From positions 620,001 through 684,000 of the forward strand of contig NZ_JAQTHV010000001.1 of assembly GCF_029433295.1 (NCBI RefSeq): 64,000 nt of DNA, in the 5' to 3' direction. A program made the position numbers and the translations under genes. Shown here piece by piece: positions 9,300 to 19,909 of this stretch. Every line of letters starts with the position of its first letter. The first letter of the stretch is position 1. Below the pieces are notes generated by a model. The model ran no database searches and had not been told where the DNA came from. It worked only from the letters and a program-made list of their open reading frames with translations. The DNA comes from Bifidobacterium sp. ESL0784. Its GTDB lineage: Bacteria; Actinomycetota; Actinomycetes; Actinomycetales; Bifidobacteriaceae.

Positions 9300-10130
9300 A
9301 TGGCTATCCGCGTTTATAAGCCGACGACTCCGGGCCGCCGCAACGCGTCTGTGTCGGATTTCTCCGACCTCACGCGCTCCACGCCTGAGAAGTCGCTGGT
9401 ACGCAAACTCAACAGCACCGGCGGTCGTAACTCTTACGGCCGTGTGACCTCCCGCCATCGCGGCGGCGGCCACAAGCGCCAGTACCGTCTCATCGATTTC
9501 AAGCGTTGGGACAAGGACGGCGTTCCTGCCAAGGTTGCTGAGATCGAATATGATCCGAACCGCTCCGCCCGCATCGCTCTCCTGCACTATGCAGATGGCG
9601 AGAAGCGCTACATCGTAGCTCCGAAGGGTGTCAAGCAGGGTGACGTCATCGAGACCGGCGAAAATGCCGATATCAAGCCCGGCAATAATCTGCCGCTGCG
9701 CAATATCCCTACCGGTACGATCGTTCATGCCATCGAGCTCCGTCCTCTGGGCGGAGCCAAGATCGCGCGCTCCGCTGGTGCAGGCGTTCAGCTTGTCGCC
9801 AAGGACGGCGCTTACGCCCAGCTGCGTATGCCGTCCGGAGAAATCCGCAACGTCGACGCACGCTGCCGCGCAACCGTCGGTGAGGTCGGCAACTCCGATC
9901 ACGCCAACGTGCAACTCGGCAAGGCTGGTCGCGCCCGTTGGATGGGCAAGCGCCCGATTACCCGTGGTGAGTCCATGAACCCGGTCGACCACCCGCATGG
10001 TGGTACCACTCGCGGTGGTAAGCCGCCAGTGTCGCCGTGGGGCAAGGGCGAAGTTCGTACTCGCCGTCCGAAGAAGGCTTCGAACAAGATGATTGTCCGT
10101 CGTCGTCCCAATGGCAAGAACCGTAAGTAA
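9300..10130 (+). CDS. rplB: 50S ribosomal protein L2 (uL2)
   Basis: 276 residues, needed for subunit joining and peptidyl transfer. Shows [19 protein letters not shown] and the conserved histidine region [33 protein letters not shown] upstream. Confidence 0.98.
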   Translation: MAIRVYKPTTPGRRNASVSDFSDLTRSTPEKSLVRKLNSTGGRNSYGRVTSRHRGGGHKRQYRLIDFKRWDKDGVPAKVAEIEYDPNRSARIALLHYADGEKRYIVAPKGVKQGDVIETGENADIKPGNNLPLRNIPTGTIVHAIELRPLGGAKIARSAGAGVQLVAKDGAYAQLRMPSGEIRNVDARCRATVGEVGNSDHANVQLGKAGRARWMGKRPITRGESMNPVDHPHGGTTRGGKPPVSPWGKGEVRTRRPKKASNKMIVRRRPNGKNRK

Positions 10131-10144
10131 GGAGCGTCGAATAG

Positions 10145-10423
10145 ATGTCACGTAGCATCAAGAAGGGCCCCTTCGTCGACGCCCATTTACAGAAGAAAGT
10201 CGACGAACAGAACGAGAAGGGCACGAAGAACGTCATCAAGACGTGGTCGCGCCGTTCGATGATCACTCCGGACTTCATCGGTCACACCTTCGCTGTGCAT
10301 GATGGTCGCAAGCATGTCCCGGTCTTCGTGACCGAGTCCATGGTCGGCCACAAGCTCGGTGAATTCGCACCGACGAAGACCTTCCGTGGTCACGTTCATG
10401 ATGACAAAAAAGCTCGCCGCTAA
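10145..10423 (+). CDS. rpsS: 30S ribosomal protein S19 (uS19)
   Basis: 92 residues. [15 protein letters not shown] start and the [20 protein letters not shown] core. Sits in the 30S head. 14 nt after rplB. Confidence 0.98.
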   Translation: MSRSIKKGPFVDAHLQKKVDEQNEKGTKNVIKTWSRRSMITPDFIGHTFAVHDGRKHVPVFVTESMVGHKLGEFAPTKTFRGHVHDDKKARR

Positions 10424-10438
10424 AGGAAGAGAAAGATT

Positions 10439-10798
10439 ATGGAAGCTAAAGCAATCGCACGTCACGTCCGTGTGACGCCGCGCAAGGCTCGCCGCATGGT
10501 CGACCTCATCCGAGGCAAAAAAGTGAGCGAAGCCGTCACCATTCTGAAATTCGCCCCGCAGGACGCCTCTGAGCCAGTGCTCAAGGTACTGCAGAGCGCC
10601 ACCGCGAACGCACGCGTCAAGGCAGACAAGGCCGGCGAGGCGTTCCGTGAGAACGACCTGTATGTGAAAGAGACCTATGTGGACGAAGGCGTGACGCTCA
10701 AGCGTTTCCGTGCTCGTGCACAGGGCCGCGCCGGACGCATCAACAAGCGCACCAGCCACATCACCGTCGTTGTCGCCAGCAAGGAAGGAGCCCGCTAA
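10439..10798 (+). CDS. rplV: 50S ribosomal protein L22 (uL22)
   Basis: 119 residues. [17 protein letters not shown] near the start and the tunnel beta-hairpin region with [20 protein letters not shown]. Site of macrolide-resistance changes in known species; nothing odd here. Confidence 0.98.
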   Translation: MEAKAIARHVRVTPRKARRMVDLIRGKKVSEAVTILKFAPQDASEPVLKVLQSATANARVKADKAGEAFRENDLYVKETYVDEGVTLKRFRARAQGRAGRINKRTSHITVVVASKEGAR

Positions 10799-10800
10799 AG

Positions 10801-11631
10801 ATGGGTCAGAAGATCAATCCGTTAGGCTACCGCCTGGGTATCACTGAAGACCACCGTTCGAAGTGGTTCTCCGATTCCAACAAGCCTGGTGAGCGTTACA
10901 GCGACTTCGTCCTCGAGGACGACAAGATTCGCAAGGCCATGAACAAGGACCTCGAGCGTGCAGGCGTGTCCCGCATCATCATCGAGCGCACCCGTGACCG
11001 CGTGCGTGTGGATATCCACACCGCCCGCCCGGGCATTGTCATCGGCCGTCGTGGAGCAGAGGCCGAACGCGTTCGCGCCAAGCTCGAGAAGATCACGGGC
11101 AAGCAGGTTCAGCTCAACATCTTTGAAGTCAAGAACGCCGCTCTGGACGCTCAGCTTGTCGCTCAGTCCATCGCCGAGCAGCTGACCAACCGTGTCACGT
11201 TCCGTCGTGCCATGCGTAAGGCTCAGCAGGACGCGATGCGCGCTGGCGCCAAGGGTATCCGCATCAAGCTCTCCGGTCGCCTTGGAGGCGCCGAAATGAG
11301 CCGTTCCGAGTTCTATCGTGAGGGTCGCGTTCCGCTGCAGACCCTTCGCGCTCTGATTGATTACGGCTTCTTCGAAGCCCGTACGACCTACGGTCGCATC
11401 GGTGTGAAGGTCTGGATCTACAAGGGCGACATGACCGAACGTCAGTTCGATGAGCAGCAGGCCCAGCAGGACAACAATCGTGGACGCCGTGGCGGCGATC
11501 GTCGCCCGCGTCGTGGTGGTCGTCCCAATGGTGCTCGCGGTTCCAAGCCGGAAGCCAAGGCCCCTGAGGCTGCGGCTGCACCGGCAGCCGAACCCGCAGC
11601 AGCACCTGCCGCCTCGGAAGCAAAGGAGTGA
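10801..11631 (+). CDS. rpsC: 30S ribosomal protein S3 (uS3) with long C-terminal tail
   Basis: 276 residues. KH domain with [20 protein letters not shown] near residues 78-97, S3 C-terminal domain ending near residue 210. The tail, about 60 residues, is first Arg/Gly-rich ([16 protein letters not shown]) then Ala/Glu/Pro-rich. Helps form the mRNA entry helicase site. Start 3 nt after rplV. Confidence 0.98.
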   Translation: MGQKINPLGYRLGITEDHRSKWFSDSNKPGERYSDFVLEDDKIRKAMNKDLERAGVSRIIIERTRDRVRVDIHTARPGIVIGRRGAEAERVRAKLEKITGKQVQLNIFEVKNAALDAQLVAQSIAEQLTNRVTFRRAMRKAQQDAMRAGAKGIRIKLSGRLGGAEMSRSEFYREGRVPLQTLRALIDYGFFEARTTYGRIGVKVWIYKGDMTERQFDEQQAQQDNNRGRRGGDRRPRRGGRPNGARGSKPEAKAPEAAAAPAAEPAAAPAASEAKE

Positions 11632-11637
11632 GCAGAT

Positions 11638-12057
11638 ATGCTTATCCCAAAGAGGACTAAGTACCGTAAACAGCAGCGTCCGAAGCGTCGCGGCATGTCC
11701 AAGGGCGGCAACGAGATCGCGTTCGGCGATTATGGCATCCAGGCTCTGGCCCCTGCCTATATTTCCAATCGTCAGATCGAGGCTGCTCGTATCGCCATGA
11801 CCCGCTACATCAAGCGTGGCGGTCGTGTGTGGATCACGATCTTCCCTGATCGCCCTTTGACCAAGCACGCGCTCGGAAGCCGAATGGGTTCCGGCAAGGG
11901 CACCCCGGAGTCCTGGATCGCCAATGTGCATCCCGGACGCGTGATGTTCGAAATCGGCGGTGTCGATGAGGCAACCGCGAAGGAAGCCCTTCGCCGCGCC
12001 ATCGACAAGCTGCCGATGAAGTGCCGCATTATCGCACGTGAAGGCGGTGACATCTGA
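11638..12057 (+). CDS. rplP: 50S ribosomal protein L16 (uL16)
   Basis: 139 residues. [19 protein letters not shown] start; contacts A-site tRNA. Its TGA shares one base with the rpmC ATG (TGATG), so the pair is translationally coupled. Confidence 0.98.
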   Translation: MLIPKRTKYRKQQRPKRRGMSKGGNEIAFGDYGIQALAPAYISNRQIEAARIAMTRYIKRGGRVWITIFPDRPLTKHALGSRMGSGKGTPESWIANVHPGRVMFEIGGVDEATAKEALRRAIDKLPMKCRIIAREGGDI

Positions 12058-12314
12058 TGGCAATCGGAACAGCAGACTACAGCATCAAGAATCTCAACGA
12101 GAAGACCAATGACGAGATCGAGGGCTTCCTCAAGAAGTCCAAGGAAGAGCTTTTCAACCTGCGCTTCCAGAACGCCACCGGTCAGCTTGACAACTCCGCT
12201 AGGCTCAAGGCCGTGAAGCATGACATCGCCAGGATGTACACTGTCCTGCGTGAACGTGAGCTCGGCATCAGCGAAGCGCCTGAGTCGGGCGACACGAAGA
12301 CTGAGGAGAAGTAA
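12057..12314 (+). CDS. rpmC: 50S ribosomal protein L29 (uL29)
   Basis: 85 residues; two-helix L29 core ([20 protein letters not shown]) with short extensions at both ends. The acidic C terminus ([12 protein letters not shown] type) is longer than in enteric L29. Confidence 0.96.
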   Translation: MAIGTADYSIKNLNEKTNDEIEGFLKKSKEELFNLRFQNATGQLDNSARLKAVKHDIARMYTVLRERELGISEAPESGDTKTEEK

Positions 12315-12316
12315 GC

Positions 12317-12583
12317 ATGGCTGAAAAGCAAGAGCGCAACTTCCGCAAGACTCGTAGCGGTTATGTCGTGTCCGATGCAATGGACAAGACCATCACCGTC
12401 GAGCTCGAGCAGCGTTCGACCCACCCCCTGTACGGCAAGGTCGTCCGTTCCACTCGTAAGGTCAAGGTTCATGACGAGCACAACGACGCCCACAACGGCG
12501 ACTTCGTGCTCGTCATGGAAACCCGGCCTTTGAGCAAGACCAAGCGTTGGCGTCTCGACTCCATCGTCGAACGCGCCAAGTAA
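12317..12583 (+). CDS. rpsQ: 30S ribosomal protein S17 (uS17)
   Basis: 88 residues, OB fold. [23 protein letters not shown] and [14 protein letters not shown]. Last gene before a 71-nt gap that holds a small hairpin (CACCCTCACGGGTGG). Confidence 0.97.
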   Translation: MAEKQERNFRKTRSGYVVSDAMDKTITVELEQRSTHPLYGKVVRSTRKVKVHDEHNDAHNGDFVLVMETRPLSKTKRWRLDSIVERAK

Positions 12584-12654
12584 CAAGTTCGGCAAGGCTC
12601 CGCTGCTCACCCTCACGGGTGGCAGGGGAGAACCAGCGCGGCTAAGGAGAATCA

Positions 12655-13023
12655 ATGATTCAGCAGGAAACGCGGCTTCATGTCGCCGACAACACGGGTG
12701 CCAAGGAGATCTTGGCCATCCGAGTGCTCGGCGGATCGAAGCGACGCTATGCCGGCATCGGCGACGTCATCGTCGCCTCCGTCAAGGACGCGATCCCTGG
12801 CGGGTCGGTCAAGAAGGGCGACGTGGTCAAGGCCGTCGTCGTCCGTACGGTAAAAGAGCATCGTCGCAAAGACGGCTCATACATCAAGTTCGACGAGAAC
12901 GCTGCGGTTATTCTTGGCTCCGGCCATGAGCCCAAGGGCACTCGTATCTTCGGACCGGTCGGACGTGAATTGCGCGACAAGCGCTTCATGAAGATCGTTT
13001 CCCTCGCCCCGGAGGTGATCTGA
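12655..13023 (+). CDS. rplN: 50S ribosomal protein L14 (uL14)
   Basis: 122 residues. [19 protein letters not shown] start and [15 protein letters not shown] end; forms an inter-subunit bridge. SD CTAAGGAGAATCA. First gene of the spc-like block. Confidence 0.98.
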   Translation: MIQQETRLHVADNTGAKEILAIRVLGGSKRRYAGIGDVIVASVKDAIPGGSVKKGDVVKAVVVRTVKEHRRKDGSYIKFDENAAVILGSGHEPKGTRIFGPVGRELRDKRFMKIVSLAPEVI

Positions 13024-13024
13024 G

Positions 13025-13360
13025 ATGGTAGCCAAGATCAAGACCGGCGACCAGGTCAAGGTCATCCGCGGCAAGGATCGCGGCAAGGAAGGCAAAGTCA
13101 CCAAGGTGCTTGCCAACGACCGTCTGATCGTCGAGGGCGTACAGATCGTCAAGAAGCATGTGCGCGCCACCCAGCAGGGCCAGCAGTCCGGCATCGTCTC
13201 CGTTGAGGCGCCGATCCATCGCTCAAACGTGATGGTCATCGACCCGGAGACCAAGGAGCCGACCCGTGTTGGCGTCAAGGTCACGACCAAAGCCCAAGAC
13301 GGCAAGGTCAAGACCGTGCGCACCCGCATCGCCAAGAAATCAGGAAAGGAGCTGGCATGA
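13025..13360 (+). CDS. rplX: 50S ribosomal protein L24 (uL24)
   Basis: 111 residues. KOW motif [20 protein letters not shown]. Initiates 50S assembly. Its stop overlaps the rplE start (ATGA). Confidence 0.97.
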   Translation: MVAKIKTGDQVKVIRGKDRGKEGKVTKVLANDRLIVEGVQIVKKHVRATQQGQQSGIVSVEAPIHRSNVMVIDPETKEPTRVGVKVTTKAQDGKVKTVRTRIAKKSGKELA

Positions 13361-13929
13361 GCGATACAACAGTCGAAGCGCCGGCAACACCGCGCCTGAA
13401 GCAGCAGTACATCGACAAGATCGTGCCCGAGCTCGAGAAGGAATTCAAGCATTCCAACCCGATGCAGGTCGCCAAGGTCCAGAAGGTCGTCGTCTCCATG
13501 GGTGTCGGTGCCGCAGCTCGCGACTCCAAGCTCATCGAAGGCGCCGTCAAGGACCTCACCGCGATTACCGGTCAGAAGCCGAAGATCACCAAGGCCAAGA
13601 AATCCGTCGCGCAGTTCCATCTGCGTGAAGGCCAGGCCATCGGTGCCTATGTGACGCTTCGCGGCGACCGCATGTGGGAATTCCTCGACAGGCTGCTCGT
13701 TCTGGCTCTTCCGCGTATCCGCGATTTCCGCGGTATCAGCGATCGTCAGTTCGACGGCCAGGGCAACTACAACTTCGGTCTCACCGAGCAGTCCATGTTC
13801 CACGAGATCGATCCGGATGCGATCGATCATCAGCGTGGTATGGATATTACCGTGGTGACCAGCACCAAGGATGACAAGGAAGCTCGGGCTCTGCTCAAGC
13901 ACCTTGGCTTCCCCTTCAAGGAGAACTGA
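13357..13929 (+). CDS. rplE: 50S ribosomal protein L5 (uL5)
   Basis: 190 residues; binds 5S rRNA and contacts P-site tRNA. Motifs [35 protein letters not shown] and [18 protein letters not shown]. Overlaps rplX by 4 nt. Confidence 0.98.
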   Translation: MSDTTVEAPATPRLKQQYIDKIVPELEKEFKHSNPMQVAKVQKVVVSMGVGAAARDSKLIEGAVKDLTAITGQKPKITKAKKSVAQFHLREGQAIGAYVTLRGDRMWEFLDRLLVLALPRIRDFRGISDRQFDGQGNYNFGLTEQSMFHEIDPDAIDHQRGMDITVVTSTKDDKEARALLKHLGFPFKEN

Positions 13930-13930
13930 A

Positions 13931-14116
13931 ATGGCAAAAACCGCTCTTAGAAACAAGGCTGCTGCCAAACCAAAGTTCAAGGTGCGCGCCTACACGCGCT
14001 GCCAGGTTTGCGGCCGTCCCCACTCCGTATATCGCAAGTTCGGCCTGTGCCGCATCTGCCTTCGTGAGAAGGCTCATCGTGGCGAGCTGCCCGGAGTTAC
14101 GAAGTCCAGTTGGTAA
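13931..14116 (+). CDS. rpsZ: 30S ribosomal protein S14 type Z (uS14)
   Basis: 61 residues, zinc-ribbon form: [11 protein letters not shown] and [16 protein letters not shown] give the four cysteines. The ATG directly follows the rplE stop (TGAAATG). A very stable hairpin lies just downstream. Confidence 0.97.
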   Translation: MAKTALRNKAAAKPKFKVRAYTRCQVCGRPHSVYRKFGLCRICLREKAHRGELPGVTKSSW

Positions 14117-14133
14117 ACATCGACGCTGAAGGT

Positions 14134-14174
14134 CCTCGGCCGGGGCAGGTCTTAGATACCTGCTCCGGCCGAGG
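14134..14174 (+). promoter_or_regulatory. Strong 17-bp hairpin between S14 and S8 genes
   Basis: 14134-14150 pairs with 14158-14174 with a single G-T wobble around a 7-nt loop. No U-tract follows, so it is not an obvious terminator. It may protect or process the mRNA, or be a protein binding site. Confidence 0.7.
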
Positions 14175-14204
14175 AAACCACGGCGAGAAAGGGCGTTAGC
14201 CCAC

Positions 14205-14603
14205 ATGACAATGACAGATCCAATCGCAGACATGCTTACGCGTCTGCGTAATGCGAGTGCGGCGAAGCATGAGACCGTTTCTATGCCGTACTCCAAGTTC
14301 AAGGCGGCGATTGCCGAGATCCTGAAGCGCGAAGGCTATATCAAAGACTTCACCGCTACGGATGCTCGCGTCGGCCAGAACCTTGAGATCACGCTGAAGT
14401 ATGGTCCCAATGGCGAGCGTGCCATTCAGGGCATCAAGCGCATCTCGAAGCCCGGCCTGCGTCGCTATGCAAAGTCGGACGCTCTGCCGATGCCACTCGG
14501 TGGCATGGGTGTCGCGATTATTTCGACCAGTGCAGGATTGTTGACCCAGAAAGATTGCCTCGACCGGGGCATCGGCGGCGAGATCGTCGCCTTCGTTTGG
14601 TGA
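14205..14603 (+). CDS. rpsH: 30S ribosomal protein S8 (uS8)
   Basis: 132 residues. [21 protein letters not shown] start; C-terminal [16 protein letters not shown]. Binds 16S helix 21. In E. coli S8 also represses the spc operon. Confidence 0.98.
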   Translation: MTMTDPIADMLTRLRNASAAKHETVSMPYSKFKAAIAEILKREGYIKDFTATDARVGQNLEITLKYGPNGERAIQGIKRISKPGLRRYAKSDALPMPLGGMGVAIISTSAGLLTQKDCLDRGIGGEIVAFVW

Positions 14604-14620
14604 GAAAGGAGAGCTGAAAC

Positions 14621-15160
14621 ATGGCATCACATATTGGTAAGCTCCCCGTCACCATCCCGGCAGGCGTGGAAGTCAAAATCGACGGACAGAACTTCAGCGT
14701 CAAAGGCGCCAAGGGTTCTGATTCCTACACTATTCCCGACGGTATCACCGCTCGCGTCGAAGACAATACGATTTACTTCGACCCGGTCGATGACCAGCTG
14801 CAGACCCGTGCGGACCACGGTCTGGCCCGTTCCATCGTGGCTTCGATGGTACAGGGTGTGCACGAGGGCTTCACGAAGACCTTGGACATCGTCGGTACCG
14901 GTTACCGTGCGCAGATGAAGGGCAAGGGCATTGAGTTCTCGCTCGGCTATTCGCACACCATCACCGTCAACCCGCCCGAAGGCATCACCTTCGAGCTGCC
15001 GAACGCCAACCAGGTGGTCGTCAAGGGTACAGACAAGCAGGCGGTCGGTCAGGCTGCGGCCAATATCCGTGCGCTTCGCAAGCCGGAACCCTACAAGGGC
15101 AAGGGCATCAAGTACTCCGACGAACACATCCTGCGCAAGGCTGGAAAGGCTGGTAAGTGA
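14621..15160 (+). CDS. rplF: 50S ribosomal protein L6 (uL6)
   Basis: 179 residues, two homologous domains. [18 protein letters not shown] start and the C-terminal [18 protein letters not shown] motif. Confidence 0.98.
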   Translation: MASHIGKLPVTIPAGVEVKIDGQNFSVKGAKGSDSYTIPDGITARVEDNTIYFDPVDDQLQTRADHGLARSIVASMVQGVHEGFTKTLDIVGTGYRAQMKGKGIEFSLGYSHTITVNPPEGITFELPNANQVVVKGTDKQAVGQAAANIRALRKPEPYKGKGIKYSDEHILRKAGKAGK

Positions 15161-15161
15161 T

Positions 15162-15533
15162 ATGACAGTCAAGATTTTCGGTAAAGGCAAGAAGGTCGCA
15201 AGGCTTCGTCGTCACGCTCGTCTGCGCAAGCACATCAGTGGCACCGCAGAGCGTCCACGTCTCGTCGTCACCCGTTCGAACCGTCACATGGTCGCTCAGA
15301 TCGTAGACGATACCAAGGGCGTCACTTTGGTCAGTGAGTCCACCATCACCCATGATTTCGATGGGTTCAAGGGCACCAAGACCGAAGCCGCACAGAAGGT
15401 CGGCGAGCTGATTGCCAAGAAGGCCAAGGACGCGGGCATCGATTCCGTCGTCTTCGACCGTGGCGGCAACAAGTATCATGGTCGCGTCGCAGCTGTGGCT
15501 GAGGGCGCCCGTCAGGGAGGTCTTGCACTGTGA
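15162..15533 (+). CDS. rplR: 50S ribosomal protein L18 (uL18)
   Basis: 123 residues from the ATG one base after the rplF stop (TGATATG). Binds 5S rRNA. Motifs [20 protein letters not shown] and [16 protein letters not shown]. Its stop overlaps the rpsE GTG by four bases (GTGA). Confidence 0.97.
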   Translation: MTVKIFGKGKKVARLRRHARLRKHISGTAERPRLVVTRSNRHMVAQIVDDTKGVTLVSESTITHDFDGFKGTKTEAAQKVGELIAKKAKDAGIDSVVFDRGGNKYHGRVAAVAEGARQGGLAL

Positions 15534-16300
15534 GCGACAACGAAAAGGAAACCCAAGTGACTGAGGAAAATCAGAACACGCAGGCGTCCAACGACAACAA
15601 GCAGGGTCAGCGCAATGACGATCGTCGCGGTTCACGCCGTGGCGGACGCGGCGAAGGCCGTGGTGAGGGCCGTCGAGGGGAGCGTCGCGGTGAACGCCGT
15701 GGCCGTCGCGAGGAAAATCGTGGCGATGAGCTGCTCGATCGCGTCGTGACCATCAACCGCGTTTCCAAGACCCGTAAGGGTGGCCGTAGCATGAGCTTCG
15801 CCGCTCTTGTGGTGGTCGGAGACGGCAATGGCACCGTCGGTGTTGGCTATGGCAAATCCCGTGAGGTTCCTGCCGCCATCGCCAAGGGTCAGCTTGACGC
15901 CAAGAAGCACATGTTCACCGTTCCGCGCGTTCGCGGCACCGTGACCCACCCGGTCGTCGGCCATGACGCTGCAGGCACTGTTCTGCTTCGTCCTGCCGCT
16001 CCCGGCACCGGTGTAATCGCCGGTGGTGCAGTCCGCGCCGTCATGGAGTGCGCTGGTATCTCCGATATTCTCACCAAGTCCATGGGCAGCGCCACCGCGG
16101 TCAACGTGGTTCGCGCCACCGTGGATGCCCTGAAGCAGCTCGAGGAGCCGGAAGAGATCGCGGCACGCCGTGGCTTGACCGTAGAGGAAGTCGCTCCCGA
16201 CACCCTGCTCCGCGCTCGTGCCGAAGGTATCGCCGAGGCCCGCAAGGCTCGCGAGGATGCCAAGGCCGAAGCCGAACAAGCCAAGGATGGTGAAGAGTAA
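15530..16300 (+). CDS. rpsE: 30S ribosomal protein S5 (uS5) with extended N terminus
   Basis: 256 residues against about 165 in E. coli. Residues 1-60 are disordered, Asn/Gln-rich then Arg/Gly-rich ([17 protein letters not shown]). The S5 core starts near [18 protein letters not shown] and ends before a 25-residue Ala/Glu/Lys tail. Involved in decoding fidelity. GTG start overlapping rplR; stop overlaps rpmD (TAATG). Confidence 0.97.
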   Translation: MSDNEKETQVTEENQNTQASNDNKQGQRNDDRRGSRRGGRGEGRGEGRRGERRGERRGRREENRGDELLDRVVTINRVSKTRKGGRSMSFAALVVVGDGNGTVGVGYGKSREVPAAIAKGQLDAKKHMFTVPRVRGTVTHPVVGHDAAGTVLLRPAAPGTGVIAGGAVRAVMECAGISDILTKSMGSATAVNVVRATVDALKQLEEPEEIAARRGLTVEEVAPDTLLRARAEGIAEARKAREDAKAEAEQAKDGEE

Positions 16301-16479
16301 TGGCAGATCTGAAGATCACACTTACCAAAGGTCTGGTCAACCGCAAGCCCGCCCAGCGCGACACCGTTCGCACACTCGGCCTGCATAAGATCGGTCAGAC
16401 GGTCGTTCGTGAGGACACCCCTGCAACCCGCGGTCTGATCAATGCGGTTCGCCACTTGGTCACGGTTGAGGAGGCCTGA
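16300..16479 (+). CDS. rpmD: 50S ribosomal protein L30 (uL30)
   Basis: 59 residues, [20 protein letters not shown] start, [14 protein letters not shown] core. Short single-domain L30. Start overlaps the rpsE stop; rplO begins 1 nt after its stop. Confidence 0.95.
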   Translation: MADLKITLTKGLVNRKPAQRDTVRTLGLHKIGQTVVREDTPATRGLINAVRHLVTVEEA

Positions 16480-16480
16480 T

Positions 16481-16942
16481 ATGGCAGAACAAGAAGAAAA
16501 CACTATTTTGCAGATGCACGATCTGCGTCCTGCTCCGGGTGCCAAGAAGAACCGCATTCGCGTGGGCCGTGGTGAAGGTTCCAAGGGTAAGACCTCGGGA
16601 CGTGGTGCCAAGGGCACGTTGAAGCGTTATCAGGTTCGTCCTGGCTTCGAAGGTGGCCAGCTGCCTCTGTACATGCGTCTGCCGAAGCTTCGCGGCTTCA
16701 AGAGCCCCTTCAAGAAGGAGTTCCAGGTCGTCAATGTCTCCGCTCTTTCTGAGCTGTTCCCGAAGGGTGGAGAGGTCACGGTCGCCGATCTCGTCAAGGC
16801 CGGTGCTGTTCGCGCCGGATATCCTGTCAAGGTTCTGGGCGACGGTGAGACCAAGGTCGCGTTCACGCTCAAGGGTGTAAAGGCTTCCAAGTCCGCCAAG
16901 GCCAAGATCGAGGCTGCAGGCGGCTCCATTTCCGAAGAGTAA
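16481..16942 (+). CDS. rplO: 50S ribosomal protein L15 (uL15)
   Basis: 153 residues. The start at 16481 follows [33 protein letters not shown] and GRGAKGT mark the Gly/Arg-rich N-terminal tail; [20 protein letters not shown] marks the C terminus. Last gene of this ribosomal transcript. Confidence 0.97.
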   Translation: MAEQEENTILQMHDLRPAPGAKKNRIRVGRGEGSKGKTSGRGAKGTLKRYQVRPGFEGGQLPLYMRLPKLRGFKSPFKKEFQVVNVSALSELFPKGGEVTVADLVKAGAVRAGYPVKVLGDGETKVAFTLKGVKASKSAKAKIEAAGGSISEE

Positions 16943-16985
16943 TTCGGATGTCTCTAAATGTGAACCTGTAAGGTTTGCATGTGTG

Positions 16986-17017
16986 GTGGTCCTCTTCGTG
17001 GATGCGAAGGGGACCAC
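16986..17017 (+). terminator. Hairpin ending the spc block before secY
   Basis: GTGGTCCTCTTCG (16986-16998) with CGAAGGGGACCAC (17005-17017), one wobble, 6-nt loop, followed by TTGCTTT. Suggests secY has its own promoter here. Confidence 0.65.
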
Positions 17018-17439
17018 TTGCTTTGGCAGTCAGATTCTGTGCAGGAATATAGGCGCAAATAAGCCCATCTTTATGTTCAGATTCTTCTTAAGGCAGTTTA
17101 AAAAATCAAGCACAAAAACGGCCGGAATGTGTCTGAAATTCTCATAAGCAGTAAGCAGGGAATTCAAGCACGAAATACGGCAGATTATCCGCTTACAATC
17201 AAGCCAAGGATTTACTTCGGGATATCCGATGCCGTCTCCTAAATGCGGAACGGTTCATTGAGGATATGTCAACCGGAGTGGTACCATCATTTTTTTACGG
17301 CGATAATTCTCTAAATCTGATATAAATTTATCGTTTTCCGGAGTGGTGGACGTAATTTGGTAGACGCTTGACGCTAAGATTATCGTCTAGTGTGTTTGCA
17401 TCGGTACATCAGTTGTGCCGAAAAGGGAAGGAAATCCAG
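17018..17439 (+). promoter_or_regulatory. Intergenic region with candidate secY promoter
   Basis: No gene is supported. An extended -10 element TGATATAAA is seen at 17318-17326. The secY SD (AAGGGAAGGAAAT) lies just before 17440. The rest is AT-rich without recognised motifs. Confidence 0.45.
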
Positions 17440-19032
17440 GTGAGGACGTTAATCCAGGCCCTGAAGACGAAGGAACTTCGCCATAAGATCCTCTTCGTGC
17501 TCGGCATCATTGTTATTTACCGCATCGGTTCGTTCATACCGACTCCGGGAGTGGACTACAAGGTGGTCCAGCAATGTGTCGGTACCATGAAGACGGCCCA
17601 GGAGAACTTCGTGGGGTTGGTCAACCTCTTCTCCGGCGGCGCCATGCTGCAGCTTTCGATCTTCGCATTGGGCGTGATGCCGTACATCACGGCATCCATT
17701 GTGATTCAGCTGCTGCGTGTGGTCATACCTCGTTTTGAGGCGTTGCACAAGGAAGGCCAGTCCGGCGAGACCAAGCTGACGCAGTACACGCGTTATCTCA
17801 CCATCGGCCTGGCGATTCTGCAGTCCACCACCATTCTGGTCACCGCACGTTCCGGCGCGCTTTTCAACTACCAGTGTGGCCAGGTCGTTCCCGATGGCTC
17901 CGTATGGAACCTCGTGGTCATGGTCCTCGTCATGACCGGTGGCACGGGCCTGATCATGTGGATGGCCGAATTGATCACCGATAAGGGCATCGGTCAGGGT
18001 ATGTCCGTGTTGATCTTCATGTCCATCTGCTCTGGCTTCCTGCCGCAGCTCTGGCAGATTGGCTGGGGCACCAACGGCAAGAACGGCAACTGGACGTACT
18101 TCGGCATCGTTGTCGCGGTCCTCATCGTCATTCTTATCTTCGTCGATTTCGTTGAGCTCGCCCAGCGCCGTATTCCGGTGCAATACACGCGCCGTATGAT
18201 CGGCCGCAAGATGTACGGCGGCTCCTCCACCTATCTTCCGCTGAAGATCAATATGTCCGGCGTCATCCCGCCGATCTTCGCCTCCTCGATTCTGGCGATT
18301 CCGACCTTGATCGCTCAGTTCGGCAAGTCCGACCAGAAGTGGGTCAAGTGGATCAACACCAACCTGGCCAACACGACTTCGATCTGGTACATCGCACTTT
18401 ACGCCGTAATGATTGTGTTCTTCTGCTTCTTCTACACGTCGATTACCTTCGACCCAGACGAGACTGCAGACAACATGAAGCAGTATGGCGGCTTCATCCC
18501 CGGCATCCGCGCCGGCAGCGCCACCAGCCGTTATCTGAGCTATGTGATGAACAGGCTCAACACGGTCGGTGCCATCTACCTGCTCTTCGTTGCGTTGATT
18601 CCGACCATGCTCATCATGATGCTGAAACTCAACAACAAGCTTCCGTTCGGTGGTACGACCATCCTGATTATCGCGGGCGTCGGCCTCGATACCCTGCGTC
18701 AGGCCAAGGCCCAGACCGAGCAGTTCCAGTACACCGGATTCCTGCTTGAAGACACCGATCATGTCGAGGGCAAGGATGTCAAGACTTCCAAGAAGGTTAC
18801 AAAAAGGGCCGCGCAAAGCGACAGCGATCAGGTTGAAATAACCGATGAGGCGCTTGCCACGACCGAGGAAGTCAAGGACGCCCCCGCACTCAAAGACTCC
18901 GAGATCAAAGGCACTGAGACTATCGATTCCCAAGATTCGGCCGCACAAAGCGACGAATCCGATGAAGAAAATTCGACCAGTGACGAGAAATCCTCTGAGA
19001 AGGATAGCGATTCAGACGATAAGTCCGAATGA
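17440..19032 (+). CDS. secY: Protein translocase subunit SecY
   Basis: 530 residues, ten-helix channel of the Sec translocon. The GTG at 17440 is chosen because it follows AAGGGAAGGAAATCCAG and gives the usual start (RTLIQALKTKELRHK). Plug and lateral-gate regions are present, as is GGTTILIIAGVGLDTLRQ near the end of the channel domain. About 85 residues after TEQFQYTGFLLE are acidic and Ser/Asp/Glu-rich, making the protein longer than the usual 430-445. The adk gene follows after a hairpin. Confidence 0.97.
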   Translation: MRTLIQALKTKELRHKILFVLGIIVIYRIGSFIPTPGVDYKVVQQCVGTMKTAQENFVGLVNLFSGGAMLQLSIFALGVMPYITASIVIQLLRVVIPRFEALHKEGQSGETKLTQYTRYLTIGLAILQSTTILVTARSGALFNYQCGQVVPDGSVWNLVVMVLVMTGGTGLIMWMAELITDKGIGQGMSVLIFMSICSGFLPQLWQIGWGTNGKNGNWTYFGIVVAVLIVILIFVDFVELAQRRIPVQYTRRMIGRKMYGGSSTYLPLKINMSGVIPPIFASSILAIPTLIAQFGKSDQKWVKWINTNLANTTSIWYIALYAVMIVFFCFFYTSITFDPDETADNMKQYGGFIPGIRAGSATSRYLSYVMNRLNTVGAIYLLFVALIPTMLIMMLKLNNKLPFGGTTILIIAGVGLDTLRQAKAQTEQFQYTGFLLEDTDHVEGKDVKTSKKVTKRAAQSDSDQVEITDEALATTEEVKDAPALKDSEIKGTETIDSQDSAAQSDESDEENSTSDEKSSEKDSDSDDKSE

Positions 19033-19076
19033 CCGTCGGTTGAGTCGTTGACAACAGCTGTAAAGAAAAAATAATG

Positions 19077-19118
19077 AATGGTGCTCATCTGTCTTTGAAA
19101 CGGATGGGCATCATTTGC
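19077..19118 (+). terminator. Hairpin between secY and adk
   Basis: ATGGTGCTCATCTGT pairs with ACGGATGGGCATCAT (several G-T pairs), then TTTGCT. Probable weak terminator. Confidence 0.45.
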
Positions 19119-19147
19119 TAAATACATCATCAAGAAAGTGGATTGAC

Positions 19148-19708
19148 ATGCGTCTATTGATTATGGGACCTCAAGGAGTGGGCAAAGGAACTCAGGCCAA
19201 GCTGATTGCCGAGCATTATGGCATTCCGCACATCTCCACCGGTGACATCTTCCGTTACAACATGAAGAACAACACCCCGCTGGGGCAGGAAGCCAAGAGC
19301 TATACCGACAAGGGACAGCTCGTTCCCGACGAATTGACCAACAAGATCGTCAAGGACCGTTTGGCCATGGACGATGCTAAGAACGGCTGGATCCTTGATG
19401 GCTATCCGCGTAACGCCGCCCAGGTCGAGGCGCTCGACAAGATGCTCGAAGAGCTTGGCACCCCGCTTGACAAGGTCGTGGCGCTCGACGCCGACCGCGA
19501 CATTCTCATGGGTCGCATCGCCAAGCGTGCTGCTGAAGAAGGCCGTGCCGACGACAACGCCGAAGCCATCGCCCAGAGGCTCAAGACCTATGACGAAGAG
19601 ACCGCGCCGCTGCTCGATACTTACAAGTCCCGCGGTTGCCTAGTGCCGATTGACGGCGAAGGCGATATCGACGACATCTCCAAGACCATTTTCGACGCCT
19701 TGGACTGA
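19148..19708 (+). CDS. adk: Adenylate kinase
   Basis: 186 residues; interconverts ATP + AMP and 2 ADP. P-loop GPQGVGKGTQAK at residues 7-18, AMP-binding HISTGDIFR, and DGYPRNAAQ. It has the short LID typical of actinobacterial enzymes (ALDADRDILMGRIAKRA). The ATG at 19148 gives the standard MRLLIMGPQG start. The map gene commonly found after adk is absent. Confidence 0.97.
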   Translation: MRLLIMGPQGVGKGTQAKLIAEHYGIPHISTGDIFRYNMKNNTPLGQEAKSYTDKGQLVPDELTNKIVKDRLAMDDAKNGWILDGYPRNAAQVEALDKMLEELGTPLDKVVALDADRDILMGRIAKRAAEEGRADDNAEAIAQRLKTYDEETAPLLDTYKSRGCLVPIDGEGDIDDISKTIFDALD

Positions 19709-19793
19709 TGGGAAATCTTTGGCATGAGTTTGGTCGGTTATCAGATACGCAATTAATCAGATAACGTCCAAAATTTTCCATTATCACAAAGAG

Positions 19794-19844
19794 GGATTGA
19801 ATGCAACACGCCGTGTCGCGTTTGGTCCCTCCTTTTGTTATAGT
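19794..19844 (+). terminator. Hairpin after adk and possible infA promoter box
   Basis: GAGGGA and TCCCTC flank a nested GC-rich stem, followed by CTTTTGTT. TATAGT just downstream could be the -10 of infA. Confidence 0.45.
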
Positions 19845-19909
19845 AAGAAGTTGGTGTGTTTTCGGATGCGCCATAAATGTAATATCAGCCAAAGAACGGA
19901 ATGAGGCTC

